Shown: positions 34,381 to 43,857, numbered from the stretch's first letter. The stretch: 64,000 nucleotides of DNA from Streptomyces taklimakanensis (GCF_009709575.1 NZ_WIXO01000001.1:930001-994000), one strand, 5' to 3'. Notes: a model not told the origin generated them from the letters alone. Numbers and translations: made by a program.

Positions 34381-35790
34381 CAGGGACTTGGTCTGGAGGT
34401 ACTCGGCCAGACCGTGCGGCCCCAGTTCGCGCCCCACACCGGACCTCTTGTACCCGCCGAAGGGCGCCAGCGGGTTGAAGCGGCCGCCGTTGATGTCCAC
34501 CTGGCCGGTCTCCAGGCGGCGCGCGAAGGCCACGGCCTCCTCGTCGTCCGCCGCCCACACGGCGCCGGCCAGACCGTACTCGGAGTCGTTGGCGATGCGC
34601 ACCGCCTCCTCGGTGTCCTCGTACCGCATGACGCTCAGCACGGGGCCGAAGATCTCCTCCCGGGCGACGGTCATCTCCGGTGTGACACCGGCCAGCACGG
34701 TGGGCCGCACGTAGTAGCCGCGCTCCACGCCCTCGGGCGCCTCGGGGCCGCCCGCGACGAGGGTGGCGCCCTCCTCGACGCCGGTGCGGATGTAGCCGGT
34801 GACGCGCTCCCGCTGCCCCGCGTTGACCACCGGCCCCAGGCGGGTGGCGGGGTCGGTGGGGTCCCCGGGGGCGTACTTGGCGGCGGCCGCCGCGGCGATC
34901 TCCACGGCCTCGTCGTAGACGTCGGCGTGGACCAGCATCCGGGTCCAGGCGCTGCACGTCTGGCCGGAGTTGGCCATCACGTTGCCCACCCCGATCTTCA
35001 CGGCCTTCACCAGGTCGGCGCCGGGCAGGAGGACGTTGGCGGACTTGCCGCCCAGTTCCAGGGCGACCCGCTTGACCGCGCCGCCCACGATGGCGCCGAC
35101 GCGGCGGCCGACGGCGGTGGAGCCGGTGAAGGAGACCATGTCCACGCCCGCGTGCTCGACCAGCGCCTGGCCGGCGACCGGGCCGAGTCCGGTGACGAGG
35201 TTGAACGTCCCGGCGGGCAGCCCCGCCTCGGCCACGGCCTCGGCGAAGAGCCGCGCCACCAGCGGGGTGTCCTCGGCGGGCTTGAGGACCACGGTGCAGC
35301 CGGCGGCGAGCGCCGGGGCGACCTTGGCGACGATCTGGTGCAGCGGGTAGTTCCAGGGCGTGACGGCGCCCACCACGCCCACCGGCTCGTGCAGCACCCG
35401 GGAGGTGCCCAGCTCCTCCTCGAAGGGGTGCTCGGCGGCGAGCCGGGCATACGTCCCGGCGACCGTGACGGGCAGGTCCGCGTGGACGGCCCGCGCGAAG
35501 GAGACGGGGGCGCCCAGCTCCGCGGTGACGGTGGCCGCGATCGTCTCGCGCCGGGCGGCCAGCGCGTCGTGGAGGGCGCCGATCCGCGCCGCGCGGTCGG
35601 CGGGTGGTGTGGCGGCCCAGCCGGGCAGGGCCGCGCGGGCGGCGCGCACGGCCGCGTCGACGTCCTCGGCGGTGCCCGCCGGCACGGTGCCGATGATCTC
35701 TTCGGTGGCCGGGTTGACGACCTCGATGGTCCCGTCGCTCGCGGCGGGACGCCACTCCCCGTCGATGTACATGCCGTTGTGTGCCTGCAT
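34372..35790 (-). CDS. Aldehyde dehydrogenase
   Basis: A 472-residue NAD(P)-dependent enzyme. VTPWNYPLHQIVAKVAPALAAG, catalytic Glu in ALELGGKSANVLL (about 252), catalytic Cys in NSGQTCSAWTRM (about 286), and EEIFGPVLSVM. The stop codon lies in the decanucleotide repeat tract, so slippage there could alter the C-terminus. A perfect class 3 palindrome sits 7 bp upstream of the ATG. Confidence 0.92.
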   Translation of the reverse strand: MQAHNGMYIDGEWRPAASDGTIEVVNPATEEIIGTVPAGTAEDVDAAVRAARAALPGWAATPPADRAARIGALHDALAARRETIAATVTAELGAPVSFARAVHADLPVTVAGTYARLAAEHPFEEELGTSRVLHEPVGVVGAVTPWNYPLHQIVAKVAPALAAGCTVVLKPAEDTPLVARLFAEAVAEAGLPAGTFNLVTGLGPVAGQALVEHAGVDMVSFTGSTAVGRRVGAIVGGAVKRVALELGGKSANVLLPGADLVKAVKIGVGNVMANSGQTCSAWTRMLVHADVYDEAVEIAAAAAAKYAPGDPTDPATRLGPVVNAGQRERVTGYIRTGVEEGATLVAGGPEAPEGVERGYYVRPTVLAGVTPEMTVAREEIFGPVLSVMRYEDTEEAVRIANDSEYGLAGAVWAADDEEAVAFARRLETGQVDINGGRFNPLAPFGGYKRSGVGRELGPHGLAEYLQTKSLQL

Positions 35791-35796
35791 GACTCT

Positions 35797-35815
35797 AAAC
35801 TAGCGGCGCTAGTTT
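35797..35815. promoter_or_regulatory. Class 3 operator: AAACTAGC-GGC-GCTAGTTT
   Basis: A perfect 8-3-8 palindrome in front of the aldehyde dehydrogenase gene. It contains the stop codon (35809-35811) of the upstream molybdopterin oxidoreductase gene. Confidence 0.75.
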
Positions 35816-38208
35816 GAGGTGTCAGCAGGACGCCGCGTGCCGTGGGTCACGTGGGGCCGCGCCGCCCCTCCCGAAGGGCCCGCCGGCGCGCCGGCGGGCA
35901 TCACCTCCACCGGGAAGCCGTTGAGCACGGCCGTCCCGGAGAGCGGGTCGAGCAGCCGGCCGTCCAGCAGTTGGTTGACGTTGACGCCGGGGTCGGCGGC
36001 GGCCACCGGCGTCCGGGTGCCGGGACGGTCGTGGCCCCAGCCGTGCGGCAGGCTGACGACCCCGGGCAGCACCGCGTCGGTCACCTCCACCGGCACCTCC
36101 ACCTCCCCTCCGGCGCCGACCACGCGGGCGAGGCCGCCCTCGAACAGACCCAGCCGGGCGGCGTCGTCGGGATGCACGTGGAGGGTGCAGCGGTTGCCGC
36201 CGCCCCGCAGTCCGGGGATGTTGTGCATCCAACTGTTGTTGGAACGCAGGTGGCGTCGGCCGACGAGCACCGGCGCCCCGGCGGGCCCCCGACGCTCCGC
36301 CAGGGAGCGACGCAGTCGGGAGACGTCGGCGACGATCGGCTCCGGGCACAGCTCCACGGTGCCGGAGGGGGTGCGCAGCACCTCGGGCAGCCGGGGCCGC
36401 AGCGGGCCGAGATCGACGCCGTGCGGGTGCGTCAGCAGCCGGGCCAGGGTGAGCCCGTCGGGGTTCGCGCCGAAGCCGTCGCCGTAGGGGCCCAGGCGCA
36501 GCATCAGGTCCAACCGGCGTTCGACCCCGTCCTCGCCGGTCAACAGGCCCGCCAACTCCGCCGGTTCGCGGCCGTGGACCGGGGAGCGGGAGTCGGCGAC
36601 GGCGGCGGCCAGGGTGCGCTCGATCACCGCGGCGTCGACGGAGCTCGGGTCCCCGCCCGGCGCGCCGGAGGCGCACAGCACCAGTCGGGCCAGGATCTCG
36701 CCCTCGCCCATCTCCCCCTCGCCGAGGGGGATCACGGGACGGGTGAGGCGCACCTGGTTGCGGACGGCCAGGCCGTTGAGGGAGAAGTCGAAGTGCGGGC
36801 TGCGGGAGGGCCGGGGCGGCGGCAGCACGACGTGGGCGTGGCGGGAGGTCTCGTTGAGGTAGGGATCGACGCTCACCATGAAGTCCAGACCGGCCAGCGC
36901 CCGTTCGAGTCGGTCGCCGTTCGGGGCGGAGAGCACGGGGTTGCCGGCGACGCAGACCAGCGCGCGGACCCGTCCCTCGCCCGGGGTGTCGATCTCCTCG
37001 GCCAGCGCGGCGGCCGGAAACTCCCCCTTGACCTCCGGGTACCCGCTCACCCGGCTGTGCCGGCGGCCGGTGACGAAGCCCCGGCCCGCAGCGGGGGGCC
37101 GGGGCGCGCGGGCGGTGGCCGACAACGGGAACAGCACGCCGCCGGCCCGGTCGAGGTTGCCGGTGAGGGCGTTGAGGACGTCGACCAGCCAACTGGTCAG
37201 GGTGCCGAACTCCACCGCCGTGCTGCCGATCCGTCCGTAGACCGCGGCGCGCTCGGCGGCGGCCAGCTCGCGGGCGAGGGCGCGGACGACATCGGGCTCG
37301 ACGCCGCACGCGTCGGCGACGGCCTCGGGGGTGAAGTCCGCGGCGAGCCGCGCCACGTCCTCCACCCCGCTCAGGTGCGGCGCGGCCGCGCCGGGGTCGA
37401 CCAGGTCCTCCGCGAAGAGGACCTGGACCATCGCCATCAGCAGCAGGGCGTCGCCGCCGGGGCGCACCGCCACGTGCCGGTCGGCCAGGCGCGCGGTGCG
37501 GGTGCGGCGCGGGTCGACCACGGTGAGGGTGCCGCCGCGTTTCCGCAACGCCCGCAGCCGGCCGGGGAAGTCGGGCGCGGTGCACAGGCTCCCGTTGGAC
37601 TCCACCGGGTTGGCGCCGACGACCAACAGGTGGTCGGCGCGGTCCGGATCGGGCACGGGGATGGCCGACGGATCGCCGTACAGCAGCCCGCAGGAGACGT
37701 GCTTGGGCATCTGGTCGAGGGTGGAGGCGGTGAAGAGGTTGGGAGTGCGCAGCGCCTTGATCAGCAAGGGGGGATAGAGGGCTCCGGCGACGGTGTGGAC
37801 GTTGGGGTTGCCCAGGAAGAGGGCCACCGCCCGGGGGTCGCCGGCCGCCAGGACGCCGCCGAGCCCTTCGGCGACCGCGGCGAACGCCTCCTCCCAACTC
37901 GCCTCCCGCAGCGCGCCGTCGCGGCGGACCAGGGGACGGGCGAGTCGGTGGGGGTCGCCGTCCAGTTCCCCGAAGAGGGCACCCTTGGGACAGACGTAGC
38001 CCCGGCTGAAGACGTCGTCGCGGTCGCCGCGCGCGGCGGTGATCCGCTCCTGACCGTCCCCGACCGCGGCGACGGTGACGGTCAGACCGCAGGTGGCCTC
38101 GCACAGCGGACAGATCCGCAGGGCCGCGCGGGTGCGCTCGCCGTCCCCCGGGCCCATACCGGCCGCTCCCGTGCCCGTGCCCGTGGCCGTGCTGACGCTC
38201 TCCGACAT
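35809..38208 (-). CDS. Molybdopterin-dependent oxidoreductase with 4Fe-4S cluster
   Basis: A 799-residue DMSO-reductase-family enzyme. The N-terminal cluster ligands CPLCEATCGLTV...CPKG bind 4Fe-4S. Mo-bisMGD regions follow (HLLVVGANPVESNGSL, VVDPRRTRTARLADRHVAVRPGGDALLL, VCVAGNPVLSAPNGDRL), then a C-terminal molydop-binding barrel (NNSWMHNIPGLRGG, VSLPHGWGHDRP). No signal peptide, so cytoplasmic. It resembles formate-dehydrogenase-like or nitrate-reductase-like actinobacterial oxidoreductases of unknown substrate. GAGGGGGAT lies before ATG 38208. Confidence 0.88.
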   Translation of the reverse strand: MSESVSTATGTGTGAAGMGPGDGERTRAALRICPLCEATCGLTVTVAAVGDGQERITAARGDRDDVFSRGYVCPKGALFGELDGDPHRLARPLVRRDGALREASWEEAFAAVAEGLGGVLAAGDPRAVALFLGNPNVHTVAGALYPPLLIKALRTPNLFTASTLDQMPKHVSCGLLYGDPSAIPVPDPDRADHLLVVGANPVESNGSLCTAPDFPGRLRALRKRGGTLTVVDPRRTRTARLADRHVAVRPGGDALLLMAMVQVLFAEDLVDPGAAAPHLSGVEDVARLAADFTPEAVADACGVEPDVVRALARELAAAERAAVYGRIGSTAVEFGTLTSWLVDVLNALTGNLDRAGGVLFPLSATARAPRPPAAGRGFVTGRRHSRVSGYPEVKGEFPAAALAEEIDTPGEGRVRALVCVAGNPVLSAPNGDRLERALAGLDFMVSVDPYLNETSRHAHVVLPPPRPSRSPHFDFSLNGLAVRNQVRLTRPVIPLGEGEMGEGEILARLVLCASGAPGGDPSSVDAAVIERTLAAAVADSRSPVHGREPAELAGLLTGEDGVERRLDLMLRLGPYGDGFGANPDGLTLARLLTHPHGVDLGPLRPRLPEVLRTPSGTVELCPEPIVADVSRLRRSLAERRGPAGAPVLVGRRHLRSNNSWMHNIPGLRGGGNRCTLHVHPDDAARLGLFEGGLARVVGAGGEVEVPVEVTDAVLPGVVSLPHGWGHDRPGTRTPVAAADPGVNVNQLLDGRLLDPLSGTAVLNGFPVEVMPAGAPAGPSGGAARPHVTHGTRRPADTSN

Positions 38209-38265
38209 CGATCCCCCTCGCAGGCGGTGTCCGGTGAGTAGGACGGCACCGGCGGCCACGCCATA

Positions 38266-38284
38266 CCGACCAGACGGTAAGCGC
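38266..38284. promoter_or_regulatory. Class 1-like operator upstream of the molybdopterin oxidoreductase
   Basis: ATACCGACCAGACGGTAAG contains TACCG-N6-CGGTA, 60 bp upstream of the ATG. It shares ATACCGAC with the other class 1 sites. Confidence 0.5.
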
Positions 38285-38358
38285 ACCTTAGCCCCGGCAC
38301 CCTCGTCCTGCCCAGAGGCGGGAGCCGAAACGGCGGCACGCCCGTCACACCCTCGCCG

Positions 38359-38402
38359 TTGACGTGCACCCCCCTGATTCCTATGGTTTCCAACAGGAAA
38401 CC
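38359..38402 (+). promoter_or_regulatory. hmgA promoter with GGTTTCC-N4-GGAAACC operator
   Basis: TTGACG (38359-38364), 17 bp, then TATGGT (38382-38387). A perfect 7-4-7 palindrome (38385-38402) begins inside the -10 and covers the start site, so a bound repressor would block initiation. The TTTCC-GGAAA form resembles IclR-family operators, a family known to control homogentisate genes. Confidence 0.65.
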
Positions 38403-38423
38403 CTGAGCACCGGGAGCGTTGCG

Positions 38424-39773
38424 ATGAGTGGCACCACAAGCGGTTTCGAGCAGGCGCGGAAGGCCGCCGAAGGACTGGCGTACTCCTCCGGCTTCGGGAA
38501 CGAGCACGCGAGCGAAGCCGTTCCGGGAGCGCTCCCGGTCGGCCGGAACTCCCCCCAGCGCGCTCCCCTGGGCCTCTACGCCGAGCAGCTCAGCGGAACC
38601 GCCTTCACCGAGCCGCGCGCCCACAACCGCCGCTCCTGGCTGTACCGCATCCGCCCCTCGGCCGCCCACCCGCGCTTCGTCCGCGCGGACGCCACCACCG
38701 GGGCCGCCCTGCGCGGCGCCCCCTTCACCGAGACCGAGCCCGACCCCAACCGGTTCCGCTGGGACCCGCTGCCCGACCCCGCCCCCGGCACCGACTTCCT
38801 CGACGGCCTGTGGACCCTGGGCGGCAACGGCGACGCCGCCCGGCGCGAGGGCGTGTCCATCCACCTCTACGCCGCCAACGCCCCCATGGAGCGGCGGGTG
38901 TTCGGCGACTCCGACGGCGAGCTGCTGATCGTCCCCGAGCGCGGCGGGCTGCTGCTGCGCACCGAGTTCGGACCGCTGCGCGCCGAACCGGGCCACATCG
39001 CGCTGATCCCGCGCGGGGTGCGCTTCCGCGTCGAGCCGCTGGACCCGGTGGTGCGCGGCTACGTGTGCGAGAACCACGGTCGTCCCCTCACCCTCCCCGA
39101 CCTCGGTCCCATCGGCGCCAACGGCCTGGCCAACCCGCGGGACTTCCTCGCGCCCACCGCGGCGTACGAGGACGTCGAGGGCCCGGTGGAGGTGGTCAAC
39201 AAGTTCTGCGGCGCCCTGTGGACGGCCACCTGGGACCACTCGCCGCTGGACGTCGTCGCCTGGCACGGCAACCTGGTGCCCTACGTCTACGACCTGCGTC
39301 GCTTCAACGTGATCGGCAGCATCAGCTACGACCACCCCGATCCGTCGATCTTCACCGTCCTCACCTCGCCGACCGACACCCCGGGCCTGGCGAACGTGGA
39401 CTTCGTGGTCTTCGCCCCGCGCTGGCTGGTCGGCGAGGACACCTTCCGACCGCCCTACTTCCACCGCAACGTGATGAGCGAGTACATGGGCCTGATCGAG
39501 GGCGCCTACGACGCCAAGACGGCCGGCCCGGGGGGCTTCGTGCCCGGTGGCGGCTCGCTGCACAACATGATGTCGGCGCACGGACCGGACCGGGAGACGT
39601 TCGAGCGGGCGAGCGCGGCCGAACTGGTTCCGCAGAAGGTGGACGACGGCCTGGCCTTCATGTTCGAGACCCGCTGGCCGGTGACGCTCACCGCGCGAGC
39701 GCGCGACGCCGGTCATCTGCAGCGCGACTACGACGAGGTGTGGCAGGGTCTGGAGCGCCACTTCGGGTCGTGA
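38424..39773 (+). CDS. hmgA: Homogentisate 1,2-dioxygenase
   Basis: A 449-residue Fe(II) ring-cleavage enzyme of tyrosine/phenylalanine catabolism; it converts homogentisate to maleylacetoacetate. Signature segments are [31 protein letters not shown], iron-ligand regions [20 protein letters not shown] (His and Glu) and [15 protein letters not shown] (His). The length is normal. GGGAGC lies before ATG 38424. No other homogentisate-pathway gene is in the window. A GntR gene follows 110 bp later. Confidence 0.95.
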   Translation: MSGTTSGFEQARKAAEGLAYSSGFGNEHASEAVPGALPVGRNSPQRAPLGLYAEQLSGTAFTEPRAHNRRSWLYRIRPSAAHPRFVRADATTGAALRGAPFTETEPDPNRFRWDPLPDPAPGTDFLDGLWTLGGNGDAARREGVSIHLYAANAPMERRVFGDSDGELLIVPERGGLLLRTEFGPLRAEPGHIALIPRGVRFRVEPLDPVVRGYVCENHGRPLTLPDLGPIGANGLANPRDFLAPTAAYEDVEGPVEVVNKFCGALWTATWDHSPLDVVAWHGNLVPYVYDLRRFNVIGSISYDHPDPSIFTVLTSPTDTPGLANVDFVVFAPRWLVGEDTFRPPYFHRNVMSEYMGLIEGAYDAKTAGPGGFVPGGGSLHNMMSAHGPDRETFERASAAELVPQKVDDGLAFMFETRWPVTLTARARDAGHLQRDYDEVWQGLERHFGS

Positions 39774-39883
39774 CGCGCCGGGCCGGACCGTGGCGCGTAC
39801 CGTGAACGTCCGCCGATCCCGCGTCGCCGCCCGTACCGCCGTACCGCCACAGGCCGCCGGCCTGGCCGTCCTCGGAAGTCGCC

Positions 39884-40633
39884 GTGACCACCTTCGCTCC
39901 CGACTCGCTCGCGCTCAACCGCAAGCTGCCGCTGTGGTACCAGGTCTCGCAGTCGCTGCGGGCCTCGATACTCGGCCGCTCCCCCGACGCGCCCCTGCGC
40001 CTGCCGACCGAGGAGCGACTCGCCGAGCACTACGGCGTCAGCGTCCTGACCATGCGGCAGGCGCTCAAGGAGCTGGAGAACGAAGGGCTGATCACCCGAC
40101 ACCGCAGACGCGGCACCTTCATCGAGCCCAGCGCCCGCAGCGGGTCCCCGGTGCGGCTGCTCGGCTCGGTGGACGCCATCGTGGCCCAGCAGTCGGGCGA
40201 GGAGACCGAACTGCTGGGCCACGGCACCCAGTCCGTACCGGGGGATCTGGCCGAGTACTTCCCCGACCGTCCCGAGGCCGTCTCCTACCGACGGCTGCGC
40301 CGGGACCGGGGGAGCGGCGAGCCGACCAACTGGGTGGAGAACCTGGTCCTGCCGGAGATCGCCGACCGCATCGACCTGGAGGACCTGGTCCGCTGGCCGA
40401 TGACGAAGGTGCTGCGCGACGCGGTGGGGGTGCGGATCAGCCGCATCACCGACACCGTCCAGGCCCGGCTCGCCGACCCGGAGACCGCGGAGCTGCTCGA
40501 CGTGCCGCTGCTCAGCCCGATCCTGCACTACACCGGCGTCAGCTACGACGAGGACGGCCGGGTGGTGGACGTCGCCCGCATCCACTACCGCGGCGACCGC
40601 TTCTCCTTCTCCGTGACCGTGGAGGCGGACTGA
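39884..40633 (+). CDS. GntR-family regulator, HutC/UTRA type
   Basis: A 249-residue regulator. Winged HTH at about 18-85 (RLPTEERLAEHYGVSVLTMRQALKELENEGLI), then a UTRA ligand domain (GDLAEYFPDRPEAVSYRRLRRDRG ... HYRGDRFSFSVTVEAD). GTG start. It may sense an aromatic-acid or amino-acid catabolite because of its position after hmgA, but the hmgA palindrome is not of HutC type, so direct control is uncertain. Confidence 0.88.
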   Translation: MTTFAPDSLALNRKLPLWYQVSQSLRASILGRSPDAPLRLPTEERLAEHYGVSVLTMRQALKELENEGLITRHRRRGTFIEPSARSGSPVRLLGSVDAIVAQQSGEETELLGHGTQSVPGDLAEYFPDRPEAVSYRRLRRDRGSGEPTNWVENLVLPEIADRIDLEDLVRWPMTKVLRDAVGVRISRITDTVQARLADPETAELLDVPLLSPILHYTGVSYDEDGRVVDVARIHYRGDRFSFSVTVEAD

Positions 40634-40674
40634 TCCACCGTCGGCCCGGCCCCGTGCCGCGCGGATTCCGTAGC

Positions 40675-42003
40675 ATGCGGACGGTGAGCGGTGTGGTGGA
40701 CGACGGGGACCGCGGCGGCGGAAGGGACCGCGCGGTCGGCTCCGGAGCCGACCGCGGCCGGGGCGGAGGAGGACGTGACGCGGTGGACGGCGGAGCACTC
40801 GCGCTGGACGACCTGATGCCCTGGTCGGTGCGGCCGCTGCGACTGGGCCGCGCCTGGGTGATGGCCCCCGACGCGGCGTCCCTGCGAGCCCGCTGGAACG
40901 CGCTGCTGCGGGCCGGGGCGAAGGAGCGCGAGGCGCTGTTCGGCCCGACCCGCGCCCGCACCCCGCGCACCCCCGTCCCCCGGCTTCCCGGGCCGGCCGG
41001 GAGCACCGCCGCCACCGTCCGTCTGGAACGGGAGGACGGACCGTGCCCCGAACCGGTGCGGGTGCTCCACTCCCTCCACGACCACCAGTGGCTCATACCG
41101 GACCACCGCCTCATCGACGCCGCCCGCCCGGAGCTGTGGCGGGTCTGGGACGAGCACCAGATCCACCTGGTGGAGCCCGGCCCCGCGCCCCGGTCCCCCG
41201 CCCCGGAGCCCTCCTTCACCGCCCTGCTGCCCGACGGGCACTCCCCCACGGGCCGGCCGGGCCGGATACGCCCCCTCTACCGGCGCCCCGGCGGCCGCGA
41301 ACCCAACCTCGCCCCGGGGCTGCGGGAGCACCTGGCCCGCCGGCTGGGCACGCCGGTGGAGGCCGAGGACCTCCTGGCCTGGACCGCCGCGGCGGTGCGT
41401 CCGGGCCCCGCCGGACTCGCCGTGCCGCTCACCGCGGACCCGCGGGTGTGGCGCGACGGGGTGGAGTTGGGCCGCCGGGTGCTGTGGGTCCACACCCGGG
41501 GCGCCCGCTGCGGCGACGGCTCCCGCCCGCGCCTGCCCGGCGGGCGCCGCCCCTACGTACGGGCCACGCTGCCCGAACGACCCGCGCCGGGGTGGCTGCG
41601 CCACGACGCCGAGGAGGAGGCCCTGTGGGTGGGAGAGGGCCGGATAGCGCCCGTGGAACGCGGCGCCTGGGAGTTCGAGGCGGGCGGGGTACGGGTGGTG
41701 GAGGAGTGGTTCGAGCGGCGCACGGCCCCCGCCGAGCCCGGCACCTTGGAGGCGGTGCGCCCGAGGAAATGGCCGCGGGAGTGGACCTCGGAGCTGCTGG
41801 AGCTGATCACCGTGCTCACCCTCGTCGACCGGCTCCGGGGCCCACGGGCGGAGCTCGCCGAACGGCTGGCGCGGGGGCCGTCGGTCGGCACCGACGAGTT
41901 GCGCGGGGCCGGAGTGCTCCCGGTGCCGCCGGGCGCGCGCCGTCCGGCGTCCGTCCTGGACCACCGCGAGGAGGGCCCGGAGGGACAGCTCGCGCTGCTG
42001 TGA
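40675..42003 (+). CDS. Type ISP restriction/modification-like protein
   Basis: A 442-residue protein. After a Gly/Arg-rich leader of about 40 residues it reads DLMPWSVRPLRLGRAWVMAPD, WLIPDHRLIDAARPELWRVWDEHQ, VRPGPAGLAVPLTADPRVWRDG and LGRRVLWVHTRG. I recall these as the type ISP-annotated family of Streptomyces, which matches the C-terminal specificity part of LlaBIII-like enzymes. No methyltransferase NPPY motif and no helicase motifs are present, so it cannot act alone as a restriction enzyme. Confidence 0.65.
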   Translation: MRTVSGVVDDGDRGGGRDRAVGSGADRGRGGGGRDAVDGGALALDDLMPWSVRPLRLGRAWVMAPDAASLRARWNALLRAGAKEREALFGPTRARTPRTPVPRLPGPAGSTAATVRLEREDGPCPEPVRVLHSLHDHQWLIPDHRLIDAARPELWRVWDEHQIHLVEPGPAPRSPAPEPSFTALLPDGHSPTGRPGRIRPLYRRPGGREPNLAPGLREHLARRLGTPVEAEDLLAWTAAAVRPGPAGLAVPLTADPRVWRDGVELGRRVLWVHTRGARCGDGSRPRLPGGRRPYVRATLPERPAPGWLRHDAEEEALWVGEGRIAPVERGAWEFEAGGVRVVEEWFERRTAPAEPGTLEAVRPRKWPREWTSELLELITVLTLVDRLRGPRAELAERLARGPSVGTDELRGAGVLPVPPGARRPASVLDHREEGPEGQLALL

Positions 42004-42145
42004 ACCGGCGGCGCCGCCCCGGGCGGGACGGGCGGCTCCCCTCCCCCGGCCCTGCCGACCGGTGTCCGGGCACGCCGGAGGGCCGGGCGGCCTCGCCCGG
42101 CCCTCGGTGGAGCGGTCGCGGGGGGTGTCGGCCGGAACGCGGCCG

Positions 42146-42412
42146 TCAGGCGTGTCCGCCGAAGAGGGAGCGCCGCAGCCGGCGCAGCGGTGCGAACAGC
42201 GAGACCCGCGCGCCCCGGTTCTCCGTCCGGGGGTGCGTCCTGTCACGCGTGGTCAGCTCGCGCATCAGCGTCATCGCCTCCGCGGTGTCGTCCCGGGAGA
42301 CGGCCGGCCCGGCCAGCACGCTCAGGTGCCGGTCGAGGCGAGCGCCGGCCGCGCCGCTCCCGCACTGGATCGCAGGGATCCTCGCCCTGCTGCGCACCGT
42401 TATCTGTTCCAT
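42146..42412 (-). CDS. Small basic hypothetical protein
   Basis: 88 residues (MEQITVRSRARIPAIQCG, AMTLMRELTTRDRTH, RRLRRSLFGGHA). ATG 42412 has a GGGGAG site 4 bases upstream, which supports translation. There is no recognisable family and no membrane segment. Confidence 0.5.
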   Translation of the reverse strand: MEQITVRSRARIPAIQCGSGAAGARLDRHLSVLAGPAVSRDDTAEAMTLMRELTTRDRTHPRTENRGARVSLFAPLRRLRRSLFGGHA

Positions 42413-42424
42413 GACACTCCCCAC

Positions 42425-42750
42425 CCAAACGAGGGCTCCCGGCCCGGGCAGGGTAACCCTATCTCCCGACCGTGACCCACGGGTATTCCGGTCACTCGAT
42501 TCACCTTCCCCGCAAGGGGGTTGACGAACACCGTACGAGACGGAGGCGTTCCGCCGGCCGCCCGGCGACCGGCTCGGGGCCGGTCACCGGGCATCGTGAC
42601 GGAACCGGTACGGAAGCGCCCCGGGGGCGGGCACCGGACGGCCCGTCGGGAGGCGGAAAACCGGATGCGCGCGGAAACCGGCCCGCCGATCATGGGGATG
42701 TCGTGCGCGGGCGCCGCGCCACCACGGGAACACGGACGGAGTGACGGAGC
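42425..42750. other. Intergenic region, no gene seen
   Basis: It contains a TTGACG-like -35 near 42521 and the leader of the NADAR gene. I see no convincing gene. Confidence 0.5.
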
Positions 42751-43356
42751 GTGACGAGCGAGGGGGCGCCGGACGACCGGGTGGCCGCGTTGGTGGAACG
42801 CCGGGCGCGCGGCGAACGGCTCCGCCCCGTGTACTTCTGGGGCCATCGCCCTCGGCACGGCGCCGCCGTCGGCCCGTGGTTCCTCAGCCAGTGGTGGCCG
42901 GCGCCGTTCGCCGTGGACGGGGTCGTGTACGCCACCGCCGAGCACTGGATGATGGCCGCCAAGGCACGGCTGTTCGGCGACGCGGAGGCCGAGCGGGCGG
43001 TGCTCGCCGGCACGGAGCCGGGGGCGGCCAAGGCGGCGGGCCGCACGGTGCGCGGCTTCGACGAGGAGGTCTGGGCGCGGCACCGTTTCGGGATCGTGGT
43101 CGACGGCAACGTCCACAAGTTCGGACAGCACGACGAGCTGCGCGCGTACCTCCTGGCCACGGGGGAGCGCGTCCTGGTGGAGGCCAGTCCGCTGGATCGG
43201 ACCTGGGGCATCGGAATGACGGCGGACGACGAACGCGCGGGCGATCCGGCGCGTTGGCGCGGCCTGAACCTGTTGGGCTTCGCCCTGATGGAGGCGAGGG
43301 CGCGGCTGTCGGGGGCCGGCGGCGCGTCGGGAGGCGGTCAGCCGTCGCGGCCGTAG
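42751..43356 (+). CDS. NADAR (YbiA/DUF1768) family protein
   Basis: A 201-residue protein with the NADAR core: FWGHRPRHGAAVGPWFLSQWWPA, YATAEHWMMAAKARLFGD, FGIVVDGNVHKFGQHDELRAYLLATG, and ASPLDRTWGIGM. Members hydrolyse N-glycosidic bonds in ADP-ribose-linked or riboflavin-precursor substrates and can reverse ADP-ribosylation or limit toxic intermediates. GTG start with GGAG upstream. It overlaps the convergent GntR gene by 19 bp. Confidence 0.88.
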   Translation: MTSEGAPDDRVAALVERRARGERLRPVYFWGHRPRHGAAVGPWFLSQWWPAPFAVDGVVYATAEHWMMAAKARLFGDAEAERAVLAGTEPGAAKAAGRTVRGFDEEVWARHRFGIVVDGNVHKFGQHDELRAYLLATGERVLVEASPLDRTWGIGMTADDERAGDPARWRGLNLLGFALMEARARLSGAGGASGGGQPSRP

Positions 43357-43718
43357 GCGACCTTCAACGCCTCCTCGACGGCGGTCAGCGCGGCGGCCCG
43401 GTCCAGGCCCAGCCGGCGGGCCCGCTGGGCGTACGCCCGCGCCGCCGCGGCGGCCTCCCGTGCGGCCGCGTCCCCGGCGGCGGCGACGAAGGTGCCGTGC
43501 CGGCCCCGGGTCTCGATCACCCCGTCGGACTCCAGCGCGCGGTAGGCCTTGGCCACCGTGTTGACCGCCAGCCCCAGCTCCCCGGCGAGGGCCCGCACGG
43601 TCGGCAGTCGGTGGCCGGCCGGGAGCGTTCCGCCGCGGGCCTGTTCGGCGATCTGCGCGTACACCTGCTCGTAGGGGGCGGTGGGGGCGTCGGGGTCGAT
43701 GACGAGGCTCAGCGGCAC
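43338..43718 (-). CDS. YtrA-type GntR regulator
   Basis: A 126-residue short GntR protein: winged HTH only (about 10-75, LPTVRALAGELGLAVNTVAKAYRALESDGVIETRG) plus a short helical dimerisation tail. GTG 43718 has AGGAGA upstream. YtrA types usually control a neighbouring ABC transporter, but none is in view. Confidence 0.85.
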   Translation of the reverse strand: MPLSLVIDPDAPTAPYEQVYAQIAEQARGGTLPAGHRLPTVRALAGELGLAVNTVAKAYRALESDGVIETRGRHGTFVAAAGDAAAREAAAAARAYAQRARRLGLDRAAALTAVEEALKVAYGRDG

Positions 43719-43857
43719 GTGGTCTCCTGCGGCGGTGCGGGCGGCGGGGTGCGTCCCGATTGTGGCACCGGCCGCGCCCGGCGCGGGGGCACGGGGCGGA
43801 CGGCCGGGCCGCCGGGCGGCGCTCCCGCCGGATCGGTGCCGCGCGCTCCGGAACCGG

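Noticed and set aside
39884..40633. The GntR regulator as repressor of hmgA
   Set aside because: The hmgA palindrome is of TTTCC-GGAAA form, not the GT-N-TA-N-AC form of HutC-type regulators, and the gene lies downstream rather than divergent.
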